A DNA stretch of 64,000 bases from Flammeovirga aprica JL-4. Its GTDB lineage: Bacteria; Bacteroidota; Bacteroidia; Cytophagales; Flammeovirgaceae. The translations under genes were made by a program, and so were the position numbers. Positions 27,601-36,300 of this stretch are shown here, piece after piece (within the stretch, counting starts at the first letter, position 1; each line of letters opens with the position of its first letter). The notes under the pieces were generated by a model that saw only the letters and a list, made by a program, of their open reading frames with translations, searched no databases and was not told the DNA's origin. Where the stretch lies: contig NZ_JABANE010000050.1 in the NCBI RefSeq assembly GCF_012844305.1, positions 1-64,000 of the forward strand, in the 5' to 3' direction.

Positions 27601-27750
27601 TGGGTTTCCGTCACTATCTTTAAACTGATAATTTGGAACCAAGTTGTTTGAAGAAGAAAGCGAAAAAAGTGGTGCATTGCTACCTGCAAATACTGATGAA
27701 ATGCAAATCAATAGTGTGCTTGCTAATAATAAAGTAGTTTTTAATTTCAT
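24661..27750 (-). CDS. T9SS-secreted protein: two lectin-like modules and six atrophied Ig repeats
   Basis: A 1029-residue exported protein. After a signal peptide (about residues 1-22) come two homologous jelly-roll-like modules (about 38-200 and 212-388; each begins NLVP/NLIP, has EEWTNTVATAPNT or AVWSNTVATAPNT, and ends in a QFGG strand). Six repeats of about 85-90 residues follow, each opening DEELVxxAKENLEIxFAEGED and closing TLTATLTKNEATATKEFTL; they resemble the atrophied bacterial Ig domain. The C-terminus is a type IX sorting domain (LYPNPTFADITVES...LPRGQYILRVN...KFIKK). No catalytic motif is seen, so it is probably a surface glycan-binding or adhesive protein. It is the last gene of the PUL minus arm and is separated from the epimerase gene by a repeat block. 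Confidence 0.85.
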   Translation of the reverse strand: MKLKTTLLLASTLLICISSVFAGSNAPLFSLSSSNNLVPNYQFKDSDGNPSLEEWTNTVATAPNTITAVAGTGENHQVLISKTDVSGSWSDVKMGITWQDIALSTQEGDVQLNLSAKVKASNDDDVKFRFYFRYRTKEEDGSIKNNNVYSDIFDLTSTEQDFVVPIEVPKNAVQWNLDVQFGGSKSGAVGDIYFSVPSLTLETGGSDKPEEPSDPDNLIPDDKFADALGNPTLAVWSNTVATAPNTIQAVEGTTNYNKVQINKVDAITGNWSTLVMALPWQNIDLPQETENVSFELSAKALASNDDGAKFRFNFRYRTPDGDGGFTNHDVNSNQFVLTSTEKTFLTNFEIPKNAYQWNIGVQFGGSDSGVPAVITFSHPLLKIVQASGPTDDELVAEAKENLEITYASGEDATNVTHDVTLPSVGQNDVTVSWSSSDATAITDAGVVTRQDEDTEVTLTATLTKNEATATKEFTLKVIAREPTDEELVASAKENLAIIYADDEGANSVTQDVTLTTTGENDVTVSWSSSNATVVTDAGVVTRQDEDTDVTLTATLTKNEATATKEFTITVLGEGTPPPTDEELVALAKENLEITFAEGEDAMTVTQDVTLPTSGENAVTIAWASSNTSVVSETGVVTRDEVDTDVVLTATLTKNEATATKEFTIKVLLEEREPTEEELVEEAKNALEIVFEEGDDADNVSRNITLTTNGINNTSITWDASAHSNITNAGVVTITDNAVTASIVATISLGNFSDQKSFTLTTVPTSDDVIVDKVVDRLAIEYAEGDDQNSVTQSVTLPTSDDEYENVQISWASNNEAVISNSGVLTVPVEVTEVTLTATVTLNTSTSTKTFILTVPNDEDELIQEVYDDLEIVFAEGEDAEGITKDITLATEGMYNSSITWVTDRTTITSEGVVTRSFRDVTTNLTATIQLGSTTLIKEFEVVVLAEEQVTSVDRNKVELKLYPNPTFADITVESSQPIQVIEIYNLIGVSIKVIEFDQYIQKTTLSLDDLPRGQYILRVNNQPIKFIKK

Positions 27751-27857
27751 GCTTAATAAGTATTCATTTCATTTAATTGAGAATGATCAAAATTATCTAT
27801 TCACTTCTTTATCACGTAATTAGTATATACCTATAAACGACCAATAATTGTTATTTA

Positions 27858-28140
27858 CCCCTAATGAATAGTAAAAATACCCTGTGTGTCTGTTTGATAG
27901 AAACTTATGAGTACTCTTGTAAAAAAGCTACCTCAACTGGTTCAAGTCTTAAGCTGAAAGCGTGACTTGGACCTATTACTGTAAAAAGTCTGTAGACTTT
28001 TAGCTTTGTGTGTTTCTATAAGTCAACAGACTTATTAAGGATAAAAAGCACAAGTGACGCTTCGCTTAACACTTGCGCTAGTTTTCGGTATTCCCCTAAT
28101 GTTAAGTAAAATTACACTGTCAGCCTGTCTGATAGAAATA
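27858..28140. repeat. Composite hairpin repeat block flanked by direct repeats
   Basis: Two imperfect direct repeats of about 47 bp (27858-27904 and 28094-28140, both CCCTAATG...GTAAAA...GATAGAAA) enclose hairpins. One is at 27939-27973 (GGTTCAAGTC / GACTTGGACC, loop reading ACGCTTTCAGCTTAA on the minus strand); another is at 28048-28078 (GCACAAGTG / CACTTGCGC, loop ACGCTTCGCTTAA). Short AAGTC/GACTT palindromes lie near 27986 and 28018. The same loop recurs with other stems at 60432-60520. This 433-bp gap has no gene. Confidence 0.75.
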
Positions 28141-28183
28141 CTAATTTACACAATCAAAAGTGAATCTCCTTTTTCATCACCCA

Positions 28184-29305
28184 TTAATTATTCAATTGCT
28201 TCTCTACACCGAACTTATAAATGACTGTTTCCTTGTATTTCTCTCCTGCTTTTACCAAAGAGGAAGGGAAATTAGGATGGTTTGGGGTGTCAGGTAAATG
28301 TTGTGTTTCTAGGCAGAAAGCAATATGTTTTCCATAGGCGATTCCATCTTTACCTACGAATTTTCCATCCAAAGAATTGCCGGTATAAAATTGTACAGAA
28401 GGTTGAGTTGTTACCACTGTCAATGTTCTTCCTGATGCAGGATCTAAGACTTCAATTACCTTTTTGGCTTTTCCATTTTCTTTATTGAAAACATAACAAA
28501 AATGATAACCATTATTGGCTAGTTTGAAGATATTATCACCAATAGGTTTTTGTATCGTCAAATCTTTTTCTGTATTTCTAATATTCTCTAATTGACCTGT
28601 AGGGACCACATCTTTATCAATTGCGGTAATATTATCTGCGTCAATTTTGATTTGTTGATCAAGAATGTTGTTCTTCATTCCATTTAAATTAAAATAAGAA
28701 TGATTGGTCATACTGATATGTGTATCCTTGTCGGTGGTGGCTTCAAAATCGATTTTGATTTCGTTATTTTTTGTAAGAGTATAGGTTACTTTTGATTGTA
28801 CATTTCCTGGAAAACCATTTGAACCATCTTTCGAAAAATAAGAAAAAACAACTCCTGCTTTATGCTTGCCCTTAAATGTTTTTTCTATTGTCCACACTGC
28901 ACTGCTAAACTCTCCACCACCATGAATACAGTGTTTTTCACCTTTGGTATTTAATTGATATTTTACGCCATCTATTTCAAATTCACCATTTCTAATTCTA
29001 TTGGCAAAACGTCCGACAGTAGCACCAAATAAGGGATTTGGCTTTTGGTATTGAGCCAAATTATCAAAACCTAAAACTACATCATCATATTTTTGATTAC
29101 GATCTGCCACTTCAGCTTTCACTAAAACGGCCCCGTAGTTGGTCAATTGAATGTGCATTCCATTAGGGCTTTTCAAATCCACTAAATAGATTTTTTCATT
29201 TCCTTCCTTACCCCATTCTTTTTGTGTAAGCGTAAATTGTTTTTTCTGAGAGAACCCCAATTGTGTTACTGCCAGAAAAAGTAATGCTATTAAATTCACT
29301 TTCAT
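28184..29305 (-). CDS. Exported aldose 1-epimerase (mutarotase)
   Basis: A 373-residue GalM-type aldose 1-epimerase with a signal peptide (about residues 1-19, cleavage after GFS-Q). Family landmarks are GATVGRFANRIRNGEF with the sugar-binding Asn/Arg, CIHGGGEFSSAVW with the His, and TNHSYFNLNG with the second catalytic-type His. It interconverts anomers of free aldoses such as galactose or fucose, and the periplasmic location suits sugars freed by the neighbouring fucosidases. The ATG overlaps the stop of the upstream GH29 gene by 4 bases, so the two are translationally coupled. The specific sugar is inferred from context. Confidence 0.88.
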   Translation of the reverse strand: MKVNLIALLFLAVTQLGFSQKKQFTLTQKEWGKEGNEKIYLVDLKSPNGMHIQLTNYGAVLVKAEVADRNQKYDDVVLGFDNLAQYQKPNPLFGATVGRFANRIRNGEFEIDGVKYQLNTKGEKHCIHGGGEFSSAVWTIEKTFKGKHKAGVVFSYFSKDGSNGFPGNVQSKVTYTLTKNNEIKIDFEATTDKDTHISMTNHSYFNLNGMKNNILDQQIKIDADNITAIDKDVVPTGQLENIRNTEKDLTIQKPIGDNIFKLANNGYHFCYVFNKENGKAKKVIEVLDPASGRTLTVVTTQPSVQFYTGNSLDGKFVGKDGIAYGKHIAFCLETQHLPDTPNHPNFPSSLVKAGEKYKETVIYKFGVEKQLNN

Positions 29306-30834
29306 TTCAATACAATTTGATTTTCAAACTCGATTTCATAAACTCTTGCATATTTACTTGGTCGGTTTTTCGAGATAAAAATGGAAAGACCTTTTTCTGT
29401 TTGCTTCCATTCCACTTCCTCTTCAGTACCTAACAAGTTGATATGTCTGATATTTAGTTCATTGTCTTCATTTCCTAGGTCAGTCACTTCCAGTACTCCA
29501 TCTTCAGAATTATTCATCAAAAAGACATAAAGTTTATTATTGTTTTTCGTGAAACGGTAACTATCCTGAGTAGAATAATTAAGGTTAAATTGTTTCGAAA
29601 AAGCACCTTTGTAGGTGGTCATCGTTCCTTTACCGTAGGTTACCCAAGTAGTTGCTCCATAAATTGCCTTCTGATTGATATTCATCCATACTCCAACTTC
29701 CTCTAATACTTGAATTTGTTGGTCTGGAATAGTTCCGTCTGCATTGGGGAAAATATGTAAAAGTGCATTACCGTTTTTGCTGATAATATCTACAAAATCT
29801 TCAATCACTCTTCGGGTCTTTTTGTGTTTTCCTTCACCCGTTTCATAATCCATGTATTTGACCAATGGAATATTGGCCTGCCACTTTTCTTCCTTGATTT
29901 CTTTCACTTTTGAGTAATTGAAATTCATCACATTTGTGCCTTTAGGAAGGGCATTGCTGTATTTATCTTGGGACTGTAAAACCACTTCTCTATTCCAATC
30001 AATCCCTTTGTTGTAATAGTAAAGGGCTAATTTTTCATGATAGGGTTTGAACTCATTTTTATTCATATAAAAATCAAACCACATCACATCAGGTTCATAT
30101 TGATCGATAATATCCTTGGTTCTACCCCACCAATGATCAATAAAAGTTTGGCTCACTGCCTGAGAAGGATATTGTGATGCTAAATCTAGTTTTTGATTTG
30201 CTTTTTGTTGGTCAGAATTAGAGGTATGGAAATTCCAATTGAAAGCAAAATGAGAGGATAAACCTACTTTTAGATTTTGCTTTTTTGTCGCCTGGATGAG
30301 CTCTTGGGTCAAATCCCTTTTGGGCCCCATATTAAGGCTATTGAAATCCGTATGTTGAGAATTGTACATGGCAAAACCATCGTGATGTTCAGCCACTGAG
30401 ATCACATACTTCGCACCTGATGCTTTGAATGCTCTAGCCCAATCGTCTGCATTAAAATACTGTGCAGTATATAATGGAATAAAATCCTCGTACTTTGCAG
30501 TGGGACCATACGTTTGTACATGAAAATTATGTAAAGGATGTGGAGCATTATTGATGACTTTACCATTGGCATTGTACTGCACACTATCAAAATCCATCAA
30601 TCTAGCATAATAAGGCGTTTTGATTTTTGGCACATTATATATTCCCCAATCGACAAAAATACCCAATTTGGCATCTTTAAACCATTGAGGTACTTTATAA
30701 CTCTGTACAGATTCCCAATTCGTATCGTAAGCAAAATACTGTGGTTTTTCGGAATGGGTTGTAATCATCGAAAAACTATAAATGGCGAAAAATGTTAAGC
30801 AAACTGCTAGAGCCTTGATCATTTTTATTTTCAT
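29302..30834 (-). CDS. GH29 alpha-L-fucosidase
   Basis: A 510-residue GH29 enzyme with a signal peptide or anchor (about residues 1-26). It shows the family opening WFKDAKLGIFVDWGIYNVP, the substrate-binding AEHHDGFAMYNS, the FNWNFH segment, the nucleophile strand PDVMWFDFYMNK, and a C-terminal beta domain. It should release alpha-L-fucose with retention from glycan ends, in the periplasm or on the surface. The opening deviates from the usual HWG to DWG, which may affect the active site entrance. It is followed in overlap by the epimerase gene and preceded by a second GH29 gene across repeat copy C. Confidence 0.87.
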   Translation of the reverse strand: MKIKMIKALAVCLTFFAIYSFSMITTHSEKPQYFAYDTNWESVQSYKVPQWFKDAKLGIFVDWGIYNVPKIKTPYYARLMDFDSVQYNANGKVINNAPHPLHNFHVQTYGPTAKYEDFIPLYTAQYFNADDWARAFKASGAKYVISVAEHHDGFAMYNSQHTDFNSLNMGPKRDLTQELIQATKKQNLKVGLSSHFAFNWNFHTSNSDQQKANQKLDLASQYPSQAVSQTFIDHWWGRTKDIIDQYEPDVMWFDFYMNKNEFKPYHEKLALYYYNKGIDWNREVVLQSQDKYSNALPKGTNVMNFNYSKVKEIKEEKWQANIPLVKYMDYETGEGKHKKTRRVIEDFVDIISKNGNALLHIFPNADGTIPDQQIQVLEEVGVWMNINQKAIYGATTWVTYGKGTMTTYKGAFSKQFNLNYSTQDSYRFTKNNNKLYVFLMNNSEDGVLEVTDLGNEDNELNIRHINLLGTEEEVEWKQTEKGLSIFISKNRPSKYARVYEIEFENQIVLK

Positions 30835-30854
30835 TTCATAGCATATTTAATGAC

Positions 30855-30970
30855 GTAGGGGTAGACCTATATGTCTACCCATATTTGATTTGGTGGTGGT
30901 ACGTGAGGGGTAGAAACATGTATCTAACCTACATTTGATTTGGTGGGTAGACACATAGGTCTACCCCTAC
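30855..30970. repeat. Paired-palindrome repeat (REPIN-like), copy C
   Basis: The arms use GGGTAGAC / GTCTACCC stems (T/A where copies A and B have C/G) and differ from one another at one position. The spacer is only about 65 bp and contains a decayed third arm (GAGGGGTAGAAACATGTATC). It lies between the two fucosidase genes. Confidence 0.82.
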
Positions 30971-30985
30971 GAGCCGTACGGACAA

Positions 30986-32587
30986 TTACAACGTTTGCTC
31001 GAATTCTCCTCCCAATTCAGTTTCTTTGTAGCCTTCGCATAAGATTCTAAATGCATGAGCGAATTCTGTTGGGAATGACTTTGGCCTTTTGATCACTAGC
31101 CCTTCGTCTGTTCTTTCCCACTTCAATTCTTCATTACTACCTAAAAGTGTTACTTTTTCGATCTTGTTATTCAATAGACCAATGGCCGTACTCAATGATT
31201 TAATCTTGATGTCACCTTTTGGTGTATCCATTACTAAAGCGTAGAATTCACTGTTGCTCTTTTTCGTGAAACGGATATCATTCTCTTTGTATCTGATTTT
31301 CTTTCTTTCCACTTTATGACCTCCTGCTGGAATTCTTGTTGGGCCTTCACCGAAAATTGTCCATGGTCTTGTACCATAAATTGCATCACCGTTAACCGCT
31401 AACCAGTTACCCATATCTAATAATAGGTCTTCCATTTCTTGAGGAATTGTTCCGTCAGGGTTTGGAGGTACATTTAAAAGCATGTTACCGTTTTTAGCCA
31501 CAATATCAATTAAGATATCGACCAACTCATCAGAAGAAACAAATTTTGCATTTGATCTGTAGAACCATGTTCCTGGAGAAGTATCAGTAATCCAAACATC
31601 TTTTTTAGGTTGATTAGGTCTACCTCTTTCGTAGTCACGAACCGCAGTGATTTCTGGGAATGTCTCTTCTTTGAAAAGAACAGCTACTTCCTTGTTCCAC
31701 TCCTCACCTTTATTATAATAGTAAGCCAAGAATTTCTTTCTGCTTTCCTCATTCATATTTTCCAACCACCAGTCAAACCAAATGATATCCGGTTGGTAGT
31801 TATCAATATATTCTTTCAACTTCGCCCACCATTCTTTGTAGAATCTTTCCGTTGGCTCATTGTTATAATAATCGTGTGGATCAGTATACAAATCATAATC
31901 TTCAGGATCAACTCCTCCGTACTCATGTGCTGGAGCGAAATATTTCCATGTGAAAGCATGGTGGAAAGAAGCGATAAACTTCATTCCTCTTTTCTCTACC
32001 TCAGATTTTAATTCTTTAGAAACATCTACTCCGCCATAGTTCATAGAGTTCCAGCGTGTAGCCTCACTGTCCCACATTGCAAAGTTATCATGGTGCATAG
32101 CCACTGGACCTGCATATTTAGCCCCTGATTTTTCAAAAAGATCAGCCCATTTTTGAGGATCAAAACCTGTAGGCTTGAAATTTTCGATCAAATATTTATA
32201 ACCAAACTCTGCAGGATCACCAAATTGCTCTACATGATGCAAATAGTTAGTCGTTGGGTTATTATTTACTGATCCATCTTTATTTTTTGGTAGTTTACCC
32301 GTTCTCCAGTTTGGAATCCCGTTTTTACCATACATCATCATACCATGCCACCCTGCCATTTTCTGTTTTGGCTTCATATTTACAAAGGCGCCAGAGATGG
32401 GGCCCCAGTGTGTATAAATACCAAACTTGGCATCTCTAAACCAATCTGGTGATTTATTTACTTTCGATAATGATTCCCAATCTTCAGTATATTTTTCTGT
32501 TGATTTTAGTTCTTGCTGTTTTGGTTGCATTTGGCAAGCACCCAATGCACACATGACAGACAGCGAAAGTGTTTTCATTAATTTCAT
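30986..32587 (-). CDS. GH29 alpha-L-fucosidase lipoprotein
   Basis: A 533-residue GH29 protein with a lipoprotein signal (lipobox LGAC near residue 18). It has WFRDAKFGIYTHWGP, AMHHDNFAMWDS, FHHAFTW and the nucleophile strand PDIIWFDWWLEN, then a C-terminal beta domain. Compared with its neighbour it has the canonical HWG motif but Asn in place of Gly in HHDNF. The two fucosidases are clearly diverged (different signals and motif variants), suggesting different linkages or different sulfation states. It is first in the minus-strand arm and reads away from the hybrid regulator gene. The start is ATG 32587; ATG 32578 is a possible alternative. Confidence 0.88.
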   Translation of the reverse strand: MKLMKTLSLSVMCALGACQMQPKQQELKSTEKYTEDWESLSKVNKSPDWFRDAKFGIYTHWGPISGAFVNMKPKQKMAGWHGMMMYGKNGIPNWRTGKLPKNKDGSVNNNPTTNYLHHVEQFGDPAEFGYKYLIENFKPTGFDPQKWADLFEKSGAKYAGPVAMHHDNFAMWDSEATRWNSMNYGGVDVSKELKSEVEKRGMKFIASFHHAFTWKYFAPAHEYGGVDPEDYDLYTDPHDYYNNEPTERFYKEWWAKLKEYIDNYQPDIIWFDWWLENMNEESRKKFLAYYYNKGEEWNKEVAVLFKEETFPEITAVRDYERGRPNQPKKDVWITDTSPGTWFYRSNAKFVSSDELVDILIDIVAKNGNMLLNVPPNPDGTIPQEMEDLLLDMGNWLAVNGDAIYGTRPWTIFGEGPTRIPAGGHKVERKKIRYKENDIRFTKKSNSEFYALVMDTPKGDIKIKSLSTAIGLLNNKIEKVTLLGSNEELKWERTDEGLVIKRPKSFPTEFAHAFRILCEGYKETELGGEFEQTL

Positions 32588-32645
32588 ACTATCTTATTTT
32601 TTTGTGGAATACTGGGACAAAAGAAATGGAGCAAAATACCGTGCA

Positions 32646-32819
32646 CCACGACTGAAGTCATGGGCTTTTGGGAAGCTATCCTTCTTTTCAGCTAAAATTA
32701 TCAACTTGAAATGTTGCAATAATTCACAAGCTCCTATATCCATATTGATAGGCCTGATAGTATCATTTAAAGTTGATAATTGAGGTGTCTTCCCAAAAGC
32801 CCATAATTTCAATTATGGG
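32646..32819. repeat. Paired CCCA...TGGG palindromes (second REPIN-like family)
   Basis: A left palindrome (CCACGACT / AGTCATGG, 32646-32663) followed by GCTTTTGGGAAG is mirrored by CTTCCCAAAAGC and a right palindrome (CCCATAATT / AATTATGGG, 32800-32819). The 174-bp unit thus has the inverted two-palindrome layout of a REPIN, and its palindromes resemble those at 5745 and 20237. Open frames crossing it are artefacts. Confidence 0.8.
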
Positions 32820-33380
32820 TCTACGAAACATCCATCTTCATCTGTCTTAGTACTTAAGTCCACGACTCTTAGATTTGATTTCAAAAAACAATCAGAAATA
32901 CATTTTCCGTATTGCTTGAAACAAATGTAGATTGATACGGTGGGAAGGTTAGAGAATTTTAGTAAACCAATTGGGGTAATAATCCATCGTCCAAAAAACA
33001 AGCGGTTTTTTAAAGAGATTGACCTTTTTGAAATAATCTCCCCTGATGAACTTGATTTTTAATAAATATTATCCTTTAACAACCTATGTATTCATTACAT
33101 CAATAGATAATATTATCACATAAACCTTATTTTTGTGGTAGAATCATTTTTTAAACTAAATACGACTACCCTTGAATATAAAACCACTTGATTTTACTGC
33201 TGATTAGCGGGTGTTATTTTTTAAAAGTACCCGATAGGGCAAATAATAGGGATAAATAATACTAATTTCACCCTTGTAAATAATTACACTACTTGAATTT
33301 GTTATTCCTTCAAAAGGGGTCTAAACACCACTCCTGAGAAGATTTTTTGGTTCTTCGCACATACTTAATGAAATGAATTT
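32820..33380. other. Intergenic region upstream of the hybrid regulator
   Basis: An AT-rich region of about 560 bp separates the repeat from the regulator start and should hold divergent promoters. TATTTTTG at 33128-33135 fits TAnnTTTG but is 245 bases from the start and lacks a -33 box. Just before the start, two tiny frames chain into each other: ATG-AAA-TGA at 33368 and ATGAATTTATGA at 33373, the last overlapping the regulator ATG. No real gene is seen. Confidence 0.5.
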
Positions 33381-36300
33381 ATGAAAAATAACTACTCCAT
33401 AATCAACAGGAATATAATTACTAAAATTACCCTATTGCTTTTGTCGTTACTGACATTACAATTACATGCAGAGGAAAATGAAATTGTTTTTGATATTCAA
33501 TTGTACTCTACAAAAAATGGTTTAGTACAAAATGACATCACAAGCATTTACCAAGATAGTAAGGGCTTGATGTGGTTTGGTACGAATGCCGGTATCAGTA
33601 AATTTGATGGGTATAGTTTCACTAATTATAGCATGGACACCCATCAGTTGACGTCCAATATTATTAGTTGTTTTCAAGAAGATCAGTACAACAACCTTTG
33701 GATCGGATTATTGAATTCGGGCATTTGTCGTTTGAATTTGGAGACGGGAGAAATGACTTCTTTTAGAAATTCACAAGGATCAAAAATACTGAGCTCTAAC
33801 AATGTTCATTCGTTAGCATTGGATGAAGATGGCAACTTATGGGTAGGTACAACAAAAGGGCTAAATTGTCTACTTGCAGAGGAATTGACGAAGGATAAAA
33901 TCAAAGCAAAAAAATACTATGCTAACCACCATAATTCAAAGAGTATTTTATCCAATCATGTGACCAAACTTTTTAATGATAGAAATGGCAACCTTTGGAT
34001 TGGTACCAAGAAAGGGTTGCAAATCACTATCAAACCTTCCAACAACCAACCTTCTTATACTTTTAAAGAAATTTCGAATACTAAAATCCCTCCTATCAAA
34101 GACATTAAAGAGTCAGAGGAAGGAGTGTTTTTTTGCGGGCCACATGGTATTCAGTTATTCAATGAAGAGAAATCTACTTTAAGAAAAGTTTCTACTGCAC
34201 GTTTTAATACACTTTGTATTGATCCTAACAAACATATGCTTGGAGGAACCCGTAAAGGATTGATGTTTATGGAATATGATGAGGCTTCAGGGCTTTATGT
34301 ACAGAAAAAACACATTGACAGTGAGAATTTTGATGCTCTGAAAATCAATATTATTACTGAAGTTTATAAAGATAAATTGGGTGTGATTTGGATTGGTACG
34401 AAAGGCGGGGGCGTGATCAAGTACAACCCGAATGGAAAGCGATTTAAGGACATCTACAAAACCAACGATAAAACCAGCATTTCCTACAACAAAATCAGAT
34501 CAATTTATGAAGATCGAAAGGGTAGAATTTGGGTAGGTACTCAGGGTGGTGCATTAAATGTGTTGGAAAATACTGCTGAAGGTCTAGATCATGGTTATAA
34601 GAAATTGACGTTTGAGAAAATTAAAACCAATACCATTTTTGCTATTACAGAATGGGATAATGAATTGATTTTTGGAATTAGAAAAAAAGGAAAAGTATAT
34701 AGCCTTGATTTTGACCAAGATTTAAAGGGTTTTAAAGATATTACGAAAGAAAATATCCTTACTGCTAATGAAGAATCTCCAGCTTTTTCAATTCAAAGCG
34801 ATGGAAAAGATGTGATTTGGATAGGTACTTATGGCAATGGTTTGCTAAGAGGAGTGAAAAAGGAAGGCAAGATTGAATGGACCAATATTACCAATACAAA
34901 AGATCTTCAAAATGGCAAAATCAAATTAATACGCAGTATTCTGATTGATACGTATGGTAATTTATGGGTAGGCAGTTCGGAAGGTTTGGTTTTTATCTCT
35001 AGGGATCAAAAAATGAAGGAAAAACCTGAATTTGAACTTTACCAACATGATTCAAATGTCAAAAATAGTCTTTCATATAATTATGTATTACCTGTTTTTG
35101 AAGCCTCTAATGGTGAAATATGGATCGGTACAATGGGTGGCGGTTTGAGTATTTTCAACCCCAACAATATCAATGGAAGTGGTATTTCCTTTGAACACAT
35201 TAAAATAAAAGATGGTCTTCCAAGTAATATCATCAAAGCAATTTTGGAAGATGATTATCAAAACCTTTGGATCAGTAGTAATAATGGTATCACAAAGATC
35301 AACTTAGATTCTAGGGAAATCAAAAACTACAATATCAGTGATGGTTTACAAGACAATGAGTTCAGTGATCTGGCAGGCTGTAAGTTGAAAAATGGGGATT
35401 TGATGTTTGGTGGCGTAAACGGTATTAATTATTTCACCCCTCACGAAATTGTAGACGATTATTTGGTTGGCGACCTCGTTTTTACGGAATTAAGCGTATT
35501 GAACAAGACCATACATGTTAACGATACATTGGATGGTAATGTGATATTGAAAAAGAATATTCAATACACTCAAAAAATTGAATTGAATCACAATCAAAAT
35601 AGCTTTGCAGTACAATTCTCTGGTTTGCACTTCGGTTCACCTTACAAGAATAAATACAAGTACAAACTGAATGGTTTTGATAAGGAATGGATCACAACGG
35701 ATGCTGATTTCAGAATCGCAAAATACACGAATTTGTCTCCCGGAAATTATACATTAGAAGTAAAGGCCTCGAATGGTGATAATATCTGGAACCCTAAATC
35801 ATTGTTCTTAGATATTGAAATTGCTTCTCCTTGGTGGTCGACAATTTGGGCTAAAATCCTTTACGCTATCGCTATAATTTTCTTTGTTTACCTTTTCTCT
35901 AGGTTCTCTTTAATTACAGTTCAGAAGAGACATCAATTGGAGTTGGAGCAGTTTGAAAGAGAAAAATTAGAGCATTTGAGTCAGATGAAGTTGCAATTCT
36001 TCACTAATATTTCTCATGAGTTGCGTACGCCTTTGACACTGATTCATACGCCTATCGAACAGCTTATTAGTAAAGGAAGTGCATATTCTTCTTTAGAAAA
36101 AGAGAAGTATTATAAGTTGATTCATAAGAATGTGAATCACTTAATGAACCTTGTCAATCAGCTTTTAGATTTCCGTAAAATGGAGCAAGGACACATGGCA
36201 TTGCAAGTGAAAAAGGGAGATTGGGTACTGTTTACAGAGCAGATCTATCATTCGTTTAAAGAATTTGCCAATCATGAAAGAGTAGATTTCTCATTGGACA

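Noticed and set aside
32427-32812. Overlapping frames on both strands around 32.6 kb
   Set aside because: They are antisense to the GH29 lipoprotein gene start or lie in the paired palindrome element.
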